A DNA stretch of 64,000 bases from Palsa-504 sp963835775 (GTDB taxonomy: Bacteria; Actinomycetota; Actinomycetes; Streptosporangiales; Streptosporangiaceae), in contig CAWIHB010000013.1 in assembly GCA_963835775.1 (NCBI GenBank), positions 1 to 64,000 on the forward strand. The letters are read 5' to 3'. Shown one piece after another: positions 51,428 to 60,458 of this stretch; position 1 is the stretch's first letter, and each line of letters opens with the position of its first letter. The notes beneath the pieces were generated by a model, which was not told the origin of the DNA, did no database searches, and saw only the letters and a list, made by a program, of their open reading frames with translations. A program made the translations under genes and the position numbers.

Positions 51428-53818
51428 TCACTGCCGCTCGGCGGGCGGGCCGGGGCTGGCCGCTGGCGGGTCGGGCGCGGCCGCTACGCCCAGGATCTTG
51501 CGGGCCAGCCCGCCGCGGTGCGCGTCCCGCCAGACCCGGAACAGTCCTGCCATCCCAGGGTCGTGGTCAAGCATCTGGGCCAGGGCGTTCAGGTCGCGGC
51601 GCGGCCACTTGCGGACCTGATCGAAGGATTCGGTCAGCCGCTGCTGGAGTCGAGCCTGGCCGTGCATCTCGGGCCGGGTGAGCACACTGAAGACCCGCCT
51701 GGCCAGGGCGATGTCCGGCTGACGCGGCCCGAGCCGGTCGTCCAGCCTGGCGCAGAAGGCCGCCGCGACCTCCGGCGGGCATCCGCGCAGCGCCCGGCCG
51801 AGCGGGTCGGCCTCCACGAGCAGCGCGGGCAGTGCCTGGTCCAGCATGCGGCGCGTGACGTCGTTGGTGATCGCGTACTCAGCGAACAGGCTGCCAAAGA
51901 CGTTCACGTCCCCCTTCGGGCCGCCCAGCTGCGCCTGCTGGACCAGCGGCGATATCCGCACCACGTTCCGTACCAAACGCGCCTGGGTGTCCGGCAGCAT
52001 GGCCAGGATGGGATGTTCCGCCAGCACGTAGGCCAGCCGGAGCCAGTCGCCGCCTGGCGACTCGCGTGCGGTTACCGCGCTGACCTGGGCGGCGATCCAG
52101 TCGGCGACCTCGGGTGCAGCGGGCTCGGTCTGGAAGAAGCCGAGCAGGTCGGCGAGCTGATCCGGCGGGCAGCCCCGCGGCCAAAGCAGGCGCAGCAACC
52201 CCACGTCGGCTCGCGGTGATCGCTCCGCCTTGGCCCGGATATCGGCGATCTCGTCGAAGGCCCGCAGCGGCCTCATGTCGCCCCGGGTCACCGACTGAAG
52301 CAGCCAGACCTCCGCGAGTTCGGGCAGCCCGGACAGGTCGTCACGGGTAAGCCGGGCGCCAAGCGGCCCGCTGAGCACCGCCTTGGCCACCTCGGGTGGC
52401 TCGACAGCAAGGCGCCCGAGCAGCCCGCGGAGGACGGCCGGGTGGGTGGTGAGCGTGCGTGCGAGGCCAAGCCCCAAGCCGGCCGGGTCCAGCCGGGTCC
52501 GCCCGTACCGTTCGAGGTCCGCCTCGGGCGGCAGCACCCCGGAGGCGGCCGCCCACTCCAGCAGGGCCTGTACCGTCGCCGGAGGGGCCTCGTCAAGCAG
52601 GCGGACGGCCCGGTCGCGCGCAGCCCCTGCGACCGGGCTCTGGAACCGGACCGGAGTGGCCGGCTCGCCCCGTATGAGGTCAGCGAACGCCTGGCCGGCG
52701 AGCAGGCGCTCGGCCTGCTCGACCTTGGCCGGGCTGGCCAGCCGCCGGGCCAAGCCCAGGAGGCCGTTCAGCCGCTCGCCGTTCAGCGTCCCGTCCGGCT
52801 GGGCCAGCACCACGCCCAGGGCGACGTCGGCGAGCTGGGCCGGCATCCAGCCTCCCGCGACGGGGAGCCATCGGGCCACCGCATCGGTAACGCCAGGAGC
52901 CAGCGGCTGGCCGAATAGCCTGGCCGCCAGGGCGACAGGTCCGAGCCAGTCGTCCAGATCTTTCTCGGTCCCAGACGCAAAGGCCGCCGCCTGCCGCCAC
53001 AGCCCGCCTGAGGCCATCACCCCGGTATTGGCCAGCAGCGCGGCCACGGGATGGATGTCGTGTCCCGGCGTTCGCCCGGCGGCGAAATCGAACATCTGGA
53101 AGCTCGCGTCAGCGCCCGCTGGCAGCGCGTCGGGCAGGACTCCGGTCAGGTGGTACTTGGAGTAGCCGGGCCGGTGGCTGTAAGTGGTGAACGTCATCTG
53201 GTACGCCAGGTGCTCACCGAGAAGGTAAGAGATGGCCGCGATCCACCAAGCGTTCTCGGTCACGTCGTGGCTGACCACCAGGACGGGCCGCCCTCCGTTC
53301 ATCGCCCGGCCCACCGCGGTCAGCAGTTCGGGCAAGGCCGACTCCGCCCCCCGAGCCTCAAGGAAGGCCTGGGTGCCGGGCCGGTCGATGGTGCCGCGAG
53401 GCAGCGGACCGGGCATTTCGGGTAGCTCGGTGCCGTCGGCCGGGTCCGTCCGCCAGAGCGCGGCCCCCCACAGCTCGGCCGGAAGCAGCGGCTCGAAATC
53501 CCGCTCCGGCGCGCTGGTGGCCAGCGCGTGCGCGAAATAGTTGCCGGGGCGGCCCGAGTAGTCGGTGCCGGTGAACACCACGTGCGCGGCGACGGCCATG
53601 CCCGCCGCCCCGCTCAAGCCGTACGAGAACGCGACCGGGTAAGCCTCCGGATCCTCCGGATGGACCAGCAGCGAACGTGGCGGCTCGTAGACGGTGCGCT
53701 CTTCCACCTCCTGCAGCAGGATCGCAGGGGTACCAGGTGTGATCGCGTTGAACTGGTATCCGCCGTACCCTCCGAGGCCATGCTCGCAAGAGGTGTAGTA
53801 GAGCTGCAGAAACGCCAC
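51428..53818 (-). CDS. GTPase-associated protein 1 (GAP1)-like large protein
   Basis: 796 residues. The N-terminus (LYYTSCEHGLGGYGGYQFNA, then ILLQEVEERTVYEPPR) matches my recollection of the GAP1 N-terminal domain found beside paired TRAFAC GTPases. It continues with VLVVSHDVTENAWWIAAISY and MTFTTYSHRPGYSKYHLTGV. The remaining 550 residues are Leu/Ala-rich helical repeats without catalytic motifs (EVAKAVLSGPLGARLTRDDL). It is probably a regulator or scaffold for the two flanking GTPases. It starts 7 bases after the first GTPase gene. Confidence 0.68.
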   Translation of the reverse strand: MAFLQLYYTSCEHGLGGYGGYQFNAITPGTPAILLQEVEERTVYEPPRSLLVHPEDPEAYPVAFSYGLSGAAGMAVAAHVVFTGTDYSGRPGNYFAHALATSAPERDFEPLLPAELWGAALWRTDPADGTELPEMPGPLPRGTIDRPGTQAFLEARGAESALPELLTAVGRAMNGGRPVLVVSHDVTENAWWIAAISYLLGEHLAYQMTFTTYSHRPGYSKYHLTGVLPDALPAGADASFQMFDFAAGRTPGHDIHPVAALLANTGVMASGGLWRQAAAFASGTEKDLDDWLGPVALAARLFGQPLAPGVTDAVARWLPVAGGWMPAQLADVALGVVLAQPDGTLNGERLNGLLGLARRLASPAKVEQAERLLAGQAFADLIRGEPATPVRFQSPVAGAARDRAVRLLDEAPPATVQALLEWAAASGVLPPEADLERYGRTRLDPAGLGLGLARTLTTHPAVLRGLLGRLAVEPPEVAKAVLSGPLGARLTRDDLSGLPELAEVWLLQSVTRGDMRPLRAFDEIADIRAKAERSPRADVGLLRLLWPRGCPPDQLADLLGFFQTEPAAPEVADWIAAQVSAVTARESPGGDWLRLAYVLAEHPILAMLPDTQARLVRNVVRISPLVQQAQLGGPKGDVNVFGSLFAEYAITNDVTRRMLDQALPALLVEADPLGRALRGCPPEVAAAFCARLDDRLGPRQPDIALARRVFSVLTRPEMHGQARLQQRLTESFDQVRKWPRRDLNALAQMLDHDPGMAGLFRVWRDAHRGGLARKILGVAAAPDPPAASPGPPAERQ

Positions 53819-53825
53819 GTCAGTC

Positions 53826-55037
53826 TCACTTCACCGGAATGATTCCGAACTGGGCGAGGATCCAGAGGATCGGGCTGGCGACCCGGTACGGGCGCACGCC
53901 GCGCGCGGCGACCCGGTTGTCCTGCGTCGGCGTCTCGCCGAGCGCGGAAACTCCGAAATAGCGGTAATGACGGTAGTTCAGCTGGGCGATCTGGTCGATC
54001 CGCGTTCCCTCCCACCGGGCCAGCAGCCGCTGGATCTCGGTGTGTACCTCCAGGCTGTCGCGCTCGTCGAAGTACGGCTCCTCGGGCGGGGACCTGAGCA
54101 GCGGGCTCGTCTTCTTCAGGTCGTGCATGAGCGTGTCCATCTTGGTGAACACGATGGCCAGCGGCTTGCCGATCTTCTTGGTCGGCTTGCTCCCCCCGTT
54201 GACCAGCAGAAGATCGGTAACACGCTCCAGTACCGTGGCCGGATCGGCGGCCGCCGCACTGGGCAGGCGGGTGCCCGGCGCGGCCAGGTCTCGCGCGCCG
54301 CGCATCTGGAGCGGGTCGAGCAGCAGCAGGACGCCGTCGGCCGCACCCAGATACTGGACGTTCTGTTCGATGGACTGCTGGGAATACAGGTCCTCGCCCG
54401 CCGTGTCGAAGAACGACAGCAGGGTCCGCTTCGGATCCCCGTTGCCGAAGGCGCCGGAATGGCCCAGCCAGCCGTTCAGCCGACGGGGGGCTTCGGTGGT
54501 GAAACGAAAGACGAGCGGCGCCCGGTCGTACGCTCCGCCTACCGCCGTGGACGGAAGCAGCATGGACTCGCGGTACAGCGGCCGCTCGTAGTCGCTGGCG
54601 AACCGGTGCCGGGTGAAATCGTCCGCGCCGGTGATCGCCGCATTGAACCGCTGACCGGTCTGGTGCATCAGCTCGTGCACGAGCACGGTCATGAAGACGG
54701 TCTTCCCGGCCTCCTTGGCGCCGACCGGCACGATAAGGCGGCTGCCGACCTTCCCGAAGTGCACCGGGAGCCTGCTGTGGCAGACCGGGCAGATGCTGAT
54801 GGTGGTCTCGACCGCACATTCGGGGCAGGTAGCCGCGCCTTTGCGGCCATCGGCGGCGAAGGCAGGCGGTAGCGCTCCGCCGAATCCGGTCCGGTCCCGC
54901 AGCACCGGGTCCGGTTCCGGAGCGCAGCGCTGGCCGGCCGGGCTGGTCCGGCCGGCACACCGGAACCAGGTCTGCCGCTGCGAGATCTCCTCGTAGCAAT
55001 AAGGGCAGTGACGGCGTGGCCCGCTGGCCAGCCTCAC
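53826..55037 (-). CDS. Zinc-ribbon TRAFAC-type GTPase (paired-GTPase system, GTPase 1)
   Basis: 403 residues. Zinc ribbons occupy the N-terminus (HCPYCYEE, WFRCAG, then TCPECAVETTISICPVCHS). The GTPase domain has P-loop VPVGAKEAGKTVFMTVLVHE near 103, G3 SFFDTAGEDLY and a clear G4 IVFTKMDTLMH. No TM is certain, though the C-terminus is hydrophobic (ILWILAQFGIIPVK). The ATG overlaps the stop of the fibronectin-III gene as ATGA. It is distinct from the membrane GTPase at 49867 but shares its ribbon-plus-GTPase plan. Confidence 0.72.
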   Translation of the reverse strand: MRLASGPRRHCPYCYEEISQRQTWFRCAGRTSPAGQRCAPEPDPVLRDRTGFGGALPPAFAADGRKGAATCPECAVETTISICPVCHSRLPVHFGKVGSRLIVPVGAKEAGKTVFMTVLVHELMHQTGQRFNAAITGADDFTRHRFASDYERPLYRESMLLPSTAVGGAYDRAPLVFRFTTEAPRRLNGWLGHSGAFGNGDPKRTLLSFFDTAGEDLYSQQSIEQNVQYLGAADGVLLLLDPLQMRGARDLAAPGTRLPSAAAADPATVLERVTDLLLVNGGSKPTKKIGKPLAIVFTKMDTLMHDLKKTSPLLRSPPEEPYFDERDSLEVHTEIQRLLARWEGTRIDQIAQLNYRHYRYFGVSALGETPTQDNRVAARGVRPYRVASPILWILAQFGIIPVK

Positions 55038-57670
55038 CGTATCCTCATCTCCTCCGCGGGCGGGGGGAAGAGCAGCACACCCCGCCCGTTCGCCTCCGGG
55101 GTATCCGGTTCGACGAAGCAGGCCAACCAGGCCGGTCCCTTCGTCACCTGGATCGAGAAGGCCGCGGTCTGGCCCGGCGTGATGTCTTGCGGCCCGATCC
55201 TGGCCAGTGTCTCGCCCTCGGACGGGTCATCCGGTGCGTACCGGCCAGTGCTGCGCACGACGAGGAGACCCGGCAGCCGAGTGGCCTGCTCGGCGGTGAA
55301 CTCGATGGTGCGGCGCCGCCGGTGCCAGCGGCTGCCCCTGATCCGGTAACTGACGGCCACGCCTCGCGCGGGCACGCGCACCCGGGTACGCGGCGCGGTG
55401 AGCCGGCCGTCACGCAGCGGATAGATGGCGCCCACCTCTACAGTGGCCTCCGTCGGACCGATAGTGATGACCGCGCCGCCCTCGTCGTCGTAGACGCGCC
55501 GTGAGCAGTGGCGCTCGCCACCGGGCCAGCTGATCAGGGCGTCGGTGGCGCCGTCAGGCCAGATCCAGCCCAGCCGCACCTGGTCATGCATCCGGTCGGC
55601 GGTCAGCCCTCGGACGGATTCGGCCATGCGGACTTCCGCCGTGCTGCCGGCCACCGACGCATTGCGGCCGACGGTCAGGGCCAGGATGTGATGGCGTCCG
55701 GGTGGCAGGCGCAGTTCGAGGACATCGCGGCCATCGGTGCCGCGGCGCGGTACTCCGGGAACCTCCTGCAGTCCGGCCGTGTCGTCCGCTGAGATGCGGG
55801 TACCGGGGAGCCAGGGCAGCGGCTCGTGGCCGCGTACCAGCCGCACCCGCCCGTACGGTGGCGGCGTCCAGGTGGCCACCATCGCCGCGGCGCCGTCGCC
55901 TGGCCCGGTGACGCGCAGGTCGGTGACCGTCACGGGCGCGGGTTCGGGAACCGCCCGGGTGACGACGCCGGGCGAGTAGCAGCGCAGGCCGTCGGGTGTC
56001 CGGTAGCACGTCGTGATCCGGTAGTAGTACTCGGTTCCGGTGCGCAGGTCCGCCTCGGTGAAGCCGCCGGGTGATGCTTCGACGGCCGTCCCGTCGGCCC
56101 AGCTCCGCGGCGGCTCATCCTCGCGCCGCACGACGATGACGCGGTCGGCGCCGGAATGCGCTCGCCACGTGGCGGTGACCGAGGTGGCGGCGGCCGCCAC
56201 GGACAGGTCGGTGACCTCTGGCGTAAATGTCGCCGGCGGCGCGCTGGCGGGCGGGGACCACGTCTCGCCGCCACGTGCGGCGAAGACACTGTAGTACAGC
56301 TGCCCGCCGGGCGGTGCCTCCGCATCTGTTACGTCGGTCCGTTCGGTCCGCGTCACCACGGCGGTGCCCTCGGCGGGCGATTCGGGAGCACGGCCCTGGC
56401 CGCGCATGACCCGGTACTGCACGCGCCCGGCGCTGGCCGCGCTGGGCTTCCAGGTGATCAGCATGTGATCCCCGTCAATCCGGGCCGCGGCCGCGCGCGG
56501 CGGCGGAGGCGGCACGGCGGCCAGCCGCCCGGCCAGTTCGGCATCGTCACGGGCCATGCTCACGGCCTCGGCCAGCAGCGCGGCGGCCGGCTCACCCCGG
56601 CCCTGAGCCAGCTCCTGATCGGATCGCCGGCTCAGGGCGATGACCTCCGCATCCAGGGAGGCGATCCGATCGCGCAGCGGATCATCGGCCGGGAGCCCGG
56701 CGGCCAGCTGCTGCGCGCCGCGCAGCCGTCCCCCGGCCAGCTCGTCCTCCACCTGCGGGCGCAGCGCGCCCGCGGTATCCGCGCTGGCCAGCGCCGCGGC
56801 GATGAGACCAGCCTCCTCCTGATCCAGACCGGACTCGCAGGCCTGCGCAGCGATGGCCCGCTGGATGAAGCCGCTGCGGGCCAGGGAGCGCAGCCGTTCC
56901 ACCACCTCTGACAAAAGCAGGGCGTCCAGGTCCCCCGGCTTGCGCGCGGCACCGCGCAAGATGGCCAGCACGTTCTCGGTGGGCGTCTTGGCCGGATCGG
57001 CGTAGGGCAGCGCGTCGACGCGACTGCGGGCGGAGGCGAGTGCCTCGTCGTCCAGCGTCCGCCCGTCGCTGAGCCGGAACCCGTCCAGCACCCGGAAGCC
57101 CTTCCCGGTCATGTCACGGAAGACCACAGCGGCCGACGGCCAGACGCCCAGCTGCGCCAGGTGCCTGGCCAGATCGGCCTGCTTGGGGTGCGGCGCGGCC
57201 GGGAGGGCGGGGAACTTCCCCACCATCCGGACTCCCGCTTTCTCCAGCGCCCTGACGACCTCGGCATCGGTGACGGCGCCGTCGAGCGCGCTGCGCAGCC
57301 GGGCCAGGGCATCGGGCCCGACGTGGGTGGCCGCGCCGGCTTCGACCTCGGAAAGACGGGCGAGCCGGTCAAGCTGCTCCCGGCGGGCATCGGCGTAGCG
57401 CGCGGCGAAACTCCGCAGCGTGAGACGCCCGGCCTGCTCGAGTTCGGCGTGCGCGGTGATGAGCATATCGGCGAGCCGGGCGTACATCCGCCTGCCCTTC
57501 AGCTCGCGCCAGCAGGCGACCACATCGGCCACCTGCCGGGTGAACGCGGCCTGGTCGGACAGACCAGCCGGAAGCCCGTATCGCGCGTACAAGTCAGGCG
57601 GCGGTACGTTGCCGGCCTTGCGGGCCGGCTCGAGCACTTCCGCGAGATATTGCTCGCGATTCCAGGTCAC
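55034..57670 (-). CDS. Large Hsp70-operon protein with fibronectin-III-like modules
   Basis: 878 residues. Residues 1-390 are mostly helical with Leu/Ala/Glu periodicity (MTWNREQYLAEVLEPARKAG, then SVMARDDAELAGRLA-like segments). About four fibronectin type III-like modules follow: ARIDGDHMLITWKPSAAS, VTDLSVAAAATSVTATWRA, VTDLRVTGPGDGAAAMVATW, and VRGLTADRMHDQVRLGWIWP. A beta-rich C-terminus ends the protein. There is no signal peptide, so the fnIII modules are intracellular. The GTG at 57670 directly abuts the hsp70 TAA. A role as Hsp70 client-binding or scaffold protein is inferred from position only. Confidence 0.7.
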   Translation of the reverse strand: MTWNREQYLAEVLEPARKAGNVPPPDLYARYGLPAGLSDQAAFTRQVADVVACWRELKGRRMYARLADMLITAHAELEQAGRLTLRSFAARYADARREQLDRLARLSEVEAGAATHVGPDALARLRSALDGAVTDAEVVRALEKAGVRMVGKFPALPAAPHPKQADLARHLAQLGVWPSAAVVFRDMTGKGFRVLDGFRLSDGRTLDDEALASARSRVDALPYADPAKTPTENVLAILRGAARKPGDLDALLLSEVVERLRSLARSGFIQRAIAAQACESGLDQEEAGLIAAALASADTAGALRPQVEDELAGGRLRGAQQLAAGLPADDPLRDRIASLDAEVIALSRRSDQELAQGRGEPAAALLAEAVSMARDDAELAGRLAAVPPPPPRAAAARIDGDHMLITWKPSAASAGRVQYRVMRGQGRAPESPAEGTAVVTRTERTDVTDAEAPPGGQLYYSVFAARGGETWSPPASAPPATFTPEVTDLSVAAAATSVTATWRAHSGADRVIVVRREDEPPRSWADGTAVEASPGGFTEADLRTGTEYYYRITTCYRTPDGLRCYSPGVVTRAVPEPAPVTVTDLRVTGPGDGAAAMVATWTPPPYGRVRLVRGHEPLPWLPGTRISADDTAGLQEVPGVPRRGTDGRDVLELRLPPGRHHILALTVGRNASVAGSTAEVRMAESVRGLTADRMHDQVRLGWIWPDGATDALISWPGGERHCSRRVYDDEGGAVITIGPTEATVEVGAIYPLRDGRLTAPRTRVRVPARGVAVSYRIRGSRWHRRRRTIEFTAEQATRLPGLLVVRSTGRYAPDDPSEGETLARIGPQDITPGQTAAFSIQVTKGPAWLACFVEPDTPEANGRGVLLFPPPAEEMRIR

Positions 57671-59311
57671 TTATCCGCTCACCTCGTAGCGGGCCACGGC
57701 CGCCGCGGCTTGCCTCACCTTGGTTTCGTCCATGCCGCCGATCCGGATCTCGAAGCGGACTTCCCGCCCGGAACCGGCCTCGTAGCCGTGCACCTTCAGC
57801 AGCCCCGTCTCGGTCATGTGGAAGACGACCTCGAACGGTGCGTGGGCGGGCCGCGGCGGCAGGTCGGCGAGGACTCCCTCGCCAATGTGCGTGTTGTGTT
57901 TCAGTTCTTCCGAGGCGACCGATCCGGCCTGTTCCCATACCTCCAGCTTGACCTGGCGCTGGTTGTCGTAGATCGTCGCGAAGGTCTGCGGCCCGGTATC
58001 GGCGGGCAGCCGCGTATTCGCGGTCAGCAGGTGCGAGATGTACTCGCGGGCTCGGTCCGGGTCGGTCTTGAACACCGGGTCCTTGGTGTCGACGAGCTTG
58101 AGCCCGAAGGCTCGCGGGACCACCGTCGCCACGTGCTTGGCCGCCATGATCTCGACCTGCTCGACGCTGATGCCCAGCTGGTCCGCCACCTCCCTGGCGG
58201 CGTCCCCGTCCGGCCGGGCGCCGTCTTCACCCGGCATGCTCACCTTGATCTTCTTCATCAGGGCGTAGAGCGCGGCGCCCTTGGCCACGGCCAGGTGCGG
58301 ATCCTGCAGCCTGGCGTCGAGCCCGAATCGCTCCTTCAGCGTCTTCGCGATGGCCGGGGTGATGGTCATGCCGCCCACCAGGAGCACGTCGTCGAACCGT
58401 TCGACGCCCTTCTCCCGCGCGGTCGCGATCGTCCGCTCGGTGATCTCCATGGTCCGCTCGAGCAGCTCGGAGGTCAGGTCGCCGAGATGCTCCCTGGTCA
58501 GTTCGAGCTGAACGACCGAGCCGCCGAACCGGATGTTGTGCTTGCGCGCCTGGGTGGCGCTGAGCGCCTTCTTCAGTTGCTCGGCCGAGGTCGCCAGATC
58601 CTGCATGAACTGCTCGTCGCCGCCCGGATCGAGGCCGGGGTACTGCTCGGCGAAGCCGCGCAGCAGGAAGTCGACGATCGTGCTGTCCCAGTCGGCGCCG
58701 CCCAGGTGATGATTGCCGTCGGTGCAGACGACCTGGATGTCGTCGCCGTCAATGCGGATGACCGTGGTGTCGAAGGTCCCGCCGCCCAGGTCGTAGATGA
58801 AGATGTGCCGCGCCCCCGGCTGGCCCTCACCCTGGTCGAGCACCTGATAGTTCAGCGCGGCGGCCACTGGCTCGGCCAGGACGTCCAGCACGTTCAGGCC
58901 GGCTATCTCGCCCGCCTTGCGGGTGGCTTCACGCTCGAGCAGCCCGAAGTAGGCGGGCACGGTGATCACCACGTCGCGCACCTCGTCGCCGGTCTGCTGC
59001 TGCGCGGCGTTGGCCAGCTCGCGCAGGATCAGCGCGGAGATCGACTCGGGGGTGTGATCCTGCCCGTGGAACGAGTAGTGGACGTCCTCGCCCATCTGCC
59101 GCTTGATCAACTCGACCACCAGGTGCGGGTCGAGCAGGGCGGAATCCTTCGCCTGCTGGCCGACCACCACATTGTCCGGCGACTCGAAGTAGACCACGGA
59201 GGGCGTCGTGTCCTCGCCGACCGCGCTCTTCAGCACGACCGGCCGGCCGGTGGCGTCCACGTAGGCGATGCAGGAGTAGGTGGTGCCAAGGTCAATTCCG
59301 TAGGTAGCCAT
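57671..59311 (-). CDS. DnaK/Hsp70-family protein without the C-terminal lid
   Basis: 546-residue Hsp70. The nucleotide-binding domain has YGIDLGTTYSCIAYVD (phosphate 1), DVVITVPAYFGLLEREATR, IYDLGGGTFDTTVIRIDGDD (phosphate 2) and VLLVGGMTITPAIAKTL (adenosine). A linker of about 40 residues (GEDGARPDGDAAREVADQLG) leads to a beta-sandwich-like substrate domain (AFGLKLVDTKDPVFKTD to VRFEIRIGGMDE). The helical lid and EEVD-type tail of DnaK are missing; DnaK is about 620-640 residues. It is coupled with GrpE-like and GTPase genes and no dnaJ, unlike the housekeeping dnaK operon. Confidence 0.88.
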   Translation of the reverse strand: MATYGIDLGTTYSCIAYVDATGRPVVLKSAVGEDTTPSVVYFESPDNVVVGQQAKDSALLDPHLVVELIKRQMGEDVHYSFHGQDHTPESISALILRELANAAQQQTGDEVRDVVITVPAYFGLLEREATRKAGEIAGLNVLDVLAEPVAAALNYQVLDQGEGQPGARHIFIYDLGGGTFDTTVIRIDGDDIQVVCTDGNHHLGGADWDSTIVDFLLRGFAEQYPGLDPGGDEQFMQDLATSAEQLKKALSATQARKHNIRFGGSVVQLELTREHLGDLTSELLERTMEITERTIATAREKGVERFDDVLLVGGMTITPAIAKTLKERFGLDARLQDPHLAVAKGAALYALMKKIKVSMPGEDGARPDGDAAREVADQLGISVEQVEIMAAKHVATVVPRAFGLKLVDTKDPVFKTDPDRAREYISHLLTANTRLPADTGPQTFATIYDNQRQVKLEVWEQAGSVASEELKHNTHIGEGVLADLPPRPAHAPFEVVFHMTETGLLKVHGYEAGSGREVRFEIRIGGMDETKVRQAAAAVARYEVSG

Positions 59312-59314
59312 GTC

Positions 59315-59845
59315 TCACCTCACTGTCGGGGGGGAGTACTGGTGAACACGTGCCTGGACGGGTCGCCTGATCCGGCCCGTATCGCGCTCGACGAACCCGG
59401 CCGCCACGACCTCGGCCACGGTGTTGTGCCGGGACTCGTCGTCACACGGCACGACCGCCAGCGAGCGGTGCCGGCCGCGTTCGAATGCATCGCCGGGCTC
59501 GGCGGAGAAGAACTCGATCCCGCACCGCTCCAGGATCTGCACCACATCGTCGGCGAACGAACAGATCAGCTGGTAGTCCTGTCCCTCAGCCTCGAGCCGC
59601 CGGACCTCACGGGCCAGCTCATCGTGCAGCCGGATCAGGTCGGTCACCACAGGCTCGAGGATGAGCCGCCCCAGCCCAGCCCGCAGTTGCTGATTCTCCT
59701 CGTGTAGCTGGTCGATCACCGATTCCCGGTGCGCCGAACGCCGGTGGAAGTCCGTGAGCTGCGCCTCTATCTTGCCCAGCCGCCCGGCCAGCTCGCCAGC
59801 TCGCGCCAGACCGTCCTCGCCCGGCACCGTCTCCGGCTCGGTCAT
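59315..59845 (-). CDS. GrpE-like nucleotide-exchange factor of the Hsp70 system
   Basis: 176 residues. A long N-terminal coiled coil (LGKIEAQLTDFHRRSAHRES to QLHEENQQLRAGLG) precedes a helical LILEPVVTDLIRLHDELARE segment and a beta domain (IEFFSAEPGDAFERGRHRSL, then VVAAGFVERDTGRIRRPVQA). These resemble GrpE's exchange wing and its final PAxV-like segment. It is expected to exchange ADP for ATP on the adjacent Hsp70. The start overlaps the upstream stop as ATGA; hsp70 begins 3 bases downstream. Confidence 0.75.
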   Translation of the reverse strand: MTEPETVPGEDGLARAGELAGRLGKIEAQLTDFHRRSAHRESVIDQLHEENQQLRAGLGRLILEPVVTDLIRLHDELAREVRRLEAEGQDYQLICSFADDVVQILERCGIEFFSAEPGDAFERGRHRSLAVVPCDDESRHNTVAEVVAAGFVERDTGRIRRPVQARVHQYSPPTVR

Positions 59846-60273
59846 GGCGTATCGCCTTCCTCCGGGCGAACCAGGACGACCGGGTGCGGATCAAGGCCGT
59901 GCCTGATCGTCTCGGCGCGGAGTTGCGGCGAGCGAGGCTCCCTGAGCACGGGGCTTCCGCGCCGCCAGCCCAGCTGCACGACAGGAACCCCATTCGGCGG
60001 GAACGGGGGATCATGATCCTGCCCGGTATGCCGCGAATCGGTCCGCTGGATATTCGGGGAGCTGATCAGGCGCGACTGGCTATTGATCGCATTTCGCAGG
60101 TTGTTCAGCTCCGGGATTAAGGTCGAAGCCCGGCCGTCGGCCCGCTCCAGGTGGTCACTGATCGCGCCAAGATGCTCATTGAGCTGCCGTATCGTGTCGG
60201 CGGAAAGCAGCGGTTGCGAGGCGGCCCACAGCGCGCCGATCAAGTCAGCTATTTCGGTCTCCTTTCCGTGCAA
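59842..60273 (-). CDS. Helical hypothetical protein, first larger gene of the Hsp70/GTPase operon
   Basis: Up to 143 residues from a TTG at 60273. The N-terminal 70 are amphipathic helical (IADLIGALWAASQPLLSADT, LNEHLGAISDHLERADG). The C-terminal half is Pro/Arg-rich (PFPPNGVPVVQLGWRRGSP). No ATG or GTG exists in the frame before this TTG back to an in-frame stop, and AAAGGAG lies just inside the ORF, so the true start may be slightly later or non-canonical. Base composition is more A+T-rich than its neighbours. The family is not recognised. Confidence 0.55.
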   Translation of the reverse strand: MHGKETEIADLIGALWAASQPLLSADTIRQLNEHLGAISDHLERADGRASTLIPELNNLRNAINSQSRLISSPNIQRTDSRHTGQDHDPPFPPNGVPVVQLGWRRGSPVLREPRSPQLRAETIRHGLDPHPVVLVRPEEGDTP

Positions 60274-60307
60274 TTGCCGGGAGAGCCCGTCGGCGTCCTC
60301 GCGCGCC

Positions 60308-60385
60308 CTAGGCCTTGCGGAAGCCGTCCGCGATCAGGGTATCCGCGAGTTGTTTTGGGACCTCCACATAAACGCCGGACACCAT
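60308..60385 (-). CDS. 25-codon ORF at the head of the Hsp70/GTPase operon (possible leader)
   Basis: ATG at 60385 reads MVSGVYVEVPKQLADTLIADG and ends FRKA-stop, 34 bases before the next gene's TTG. It has a protein-like composition, with an amphipathic helix PKQLADTLIADGFRKA. There is no clear Shine-Dalgarno, but a TATCGT hexamer 8 bases upstream could be a -10 for a near-leaderless transcript. It may be a small protein, a translational leader, or the amputated start of the following gene (a frameshift would be needed). Confidence 0.4.
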   Translation of the reverse strand: MVSGVYVEVPKQLADTLIADGFRKA

Positions 60386-60458
60386 GGTTACACGATAAGC
60401 GCATATTCCCGGCACGGGTAGCCGGCCGAGACCTCAACGGCTGAGGCGCCAGCGATAA

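Noticed and set aside
57161..59707. 848-codon plus-strand frame opposite hsp70 and the fnIII gene
   Set aside because: Antisense shadow. The opposite strand has unmistakable Hsp70 motifs and coupled gene boundaries.
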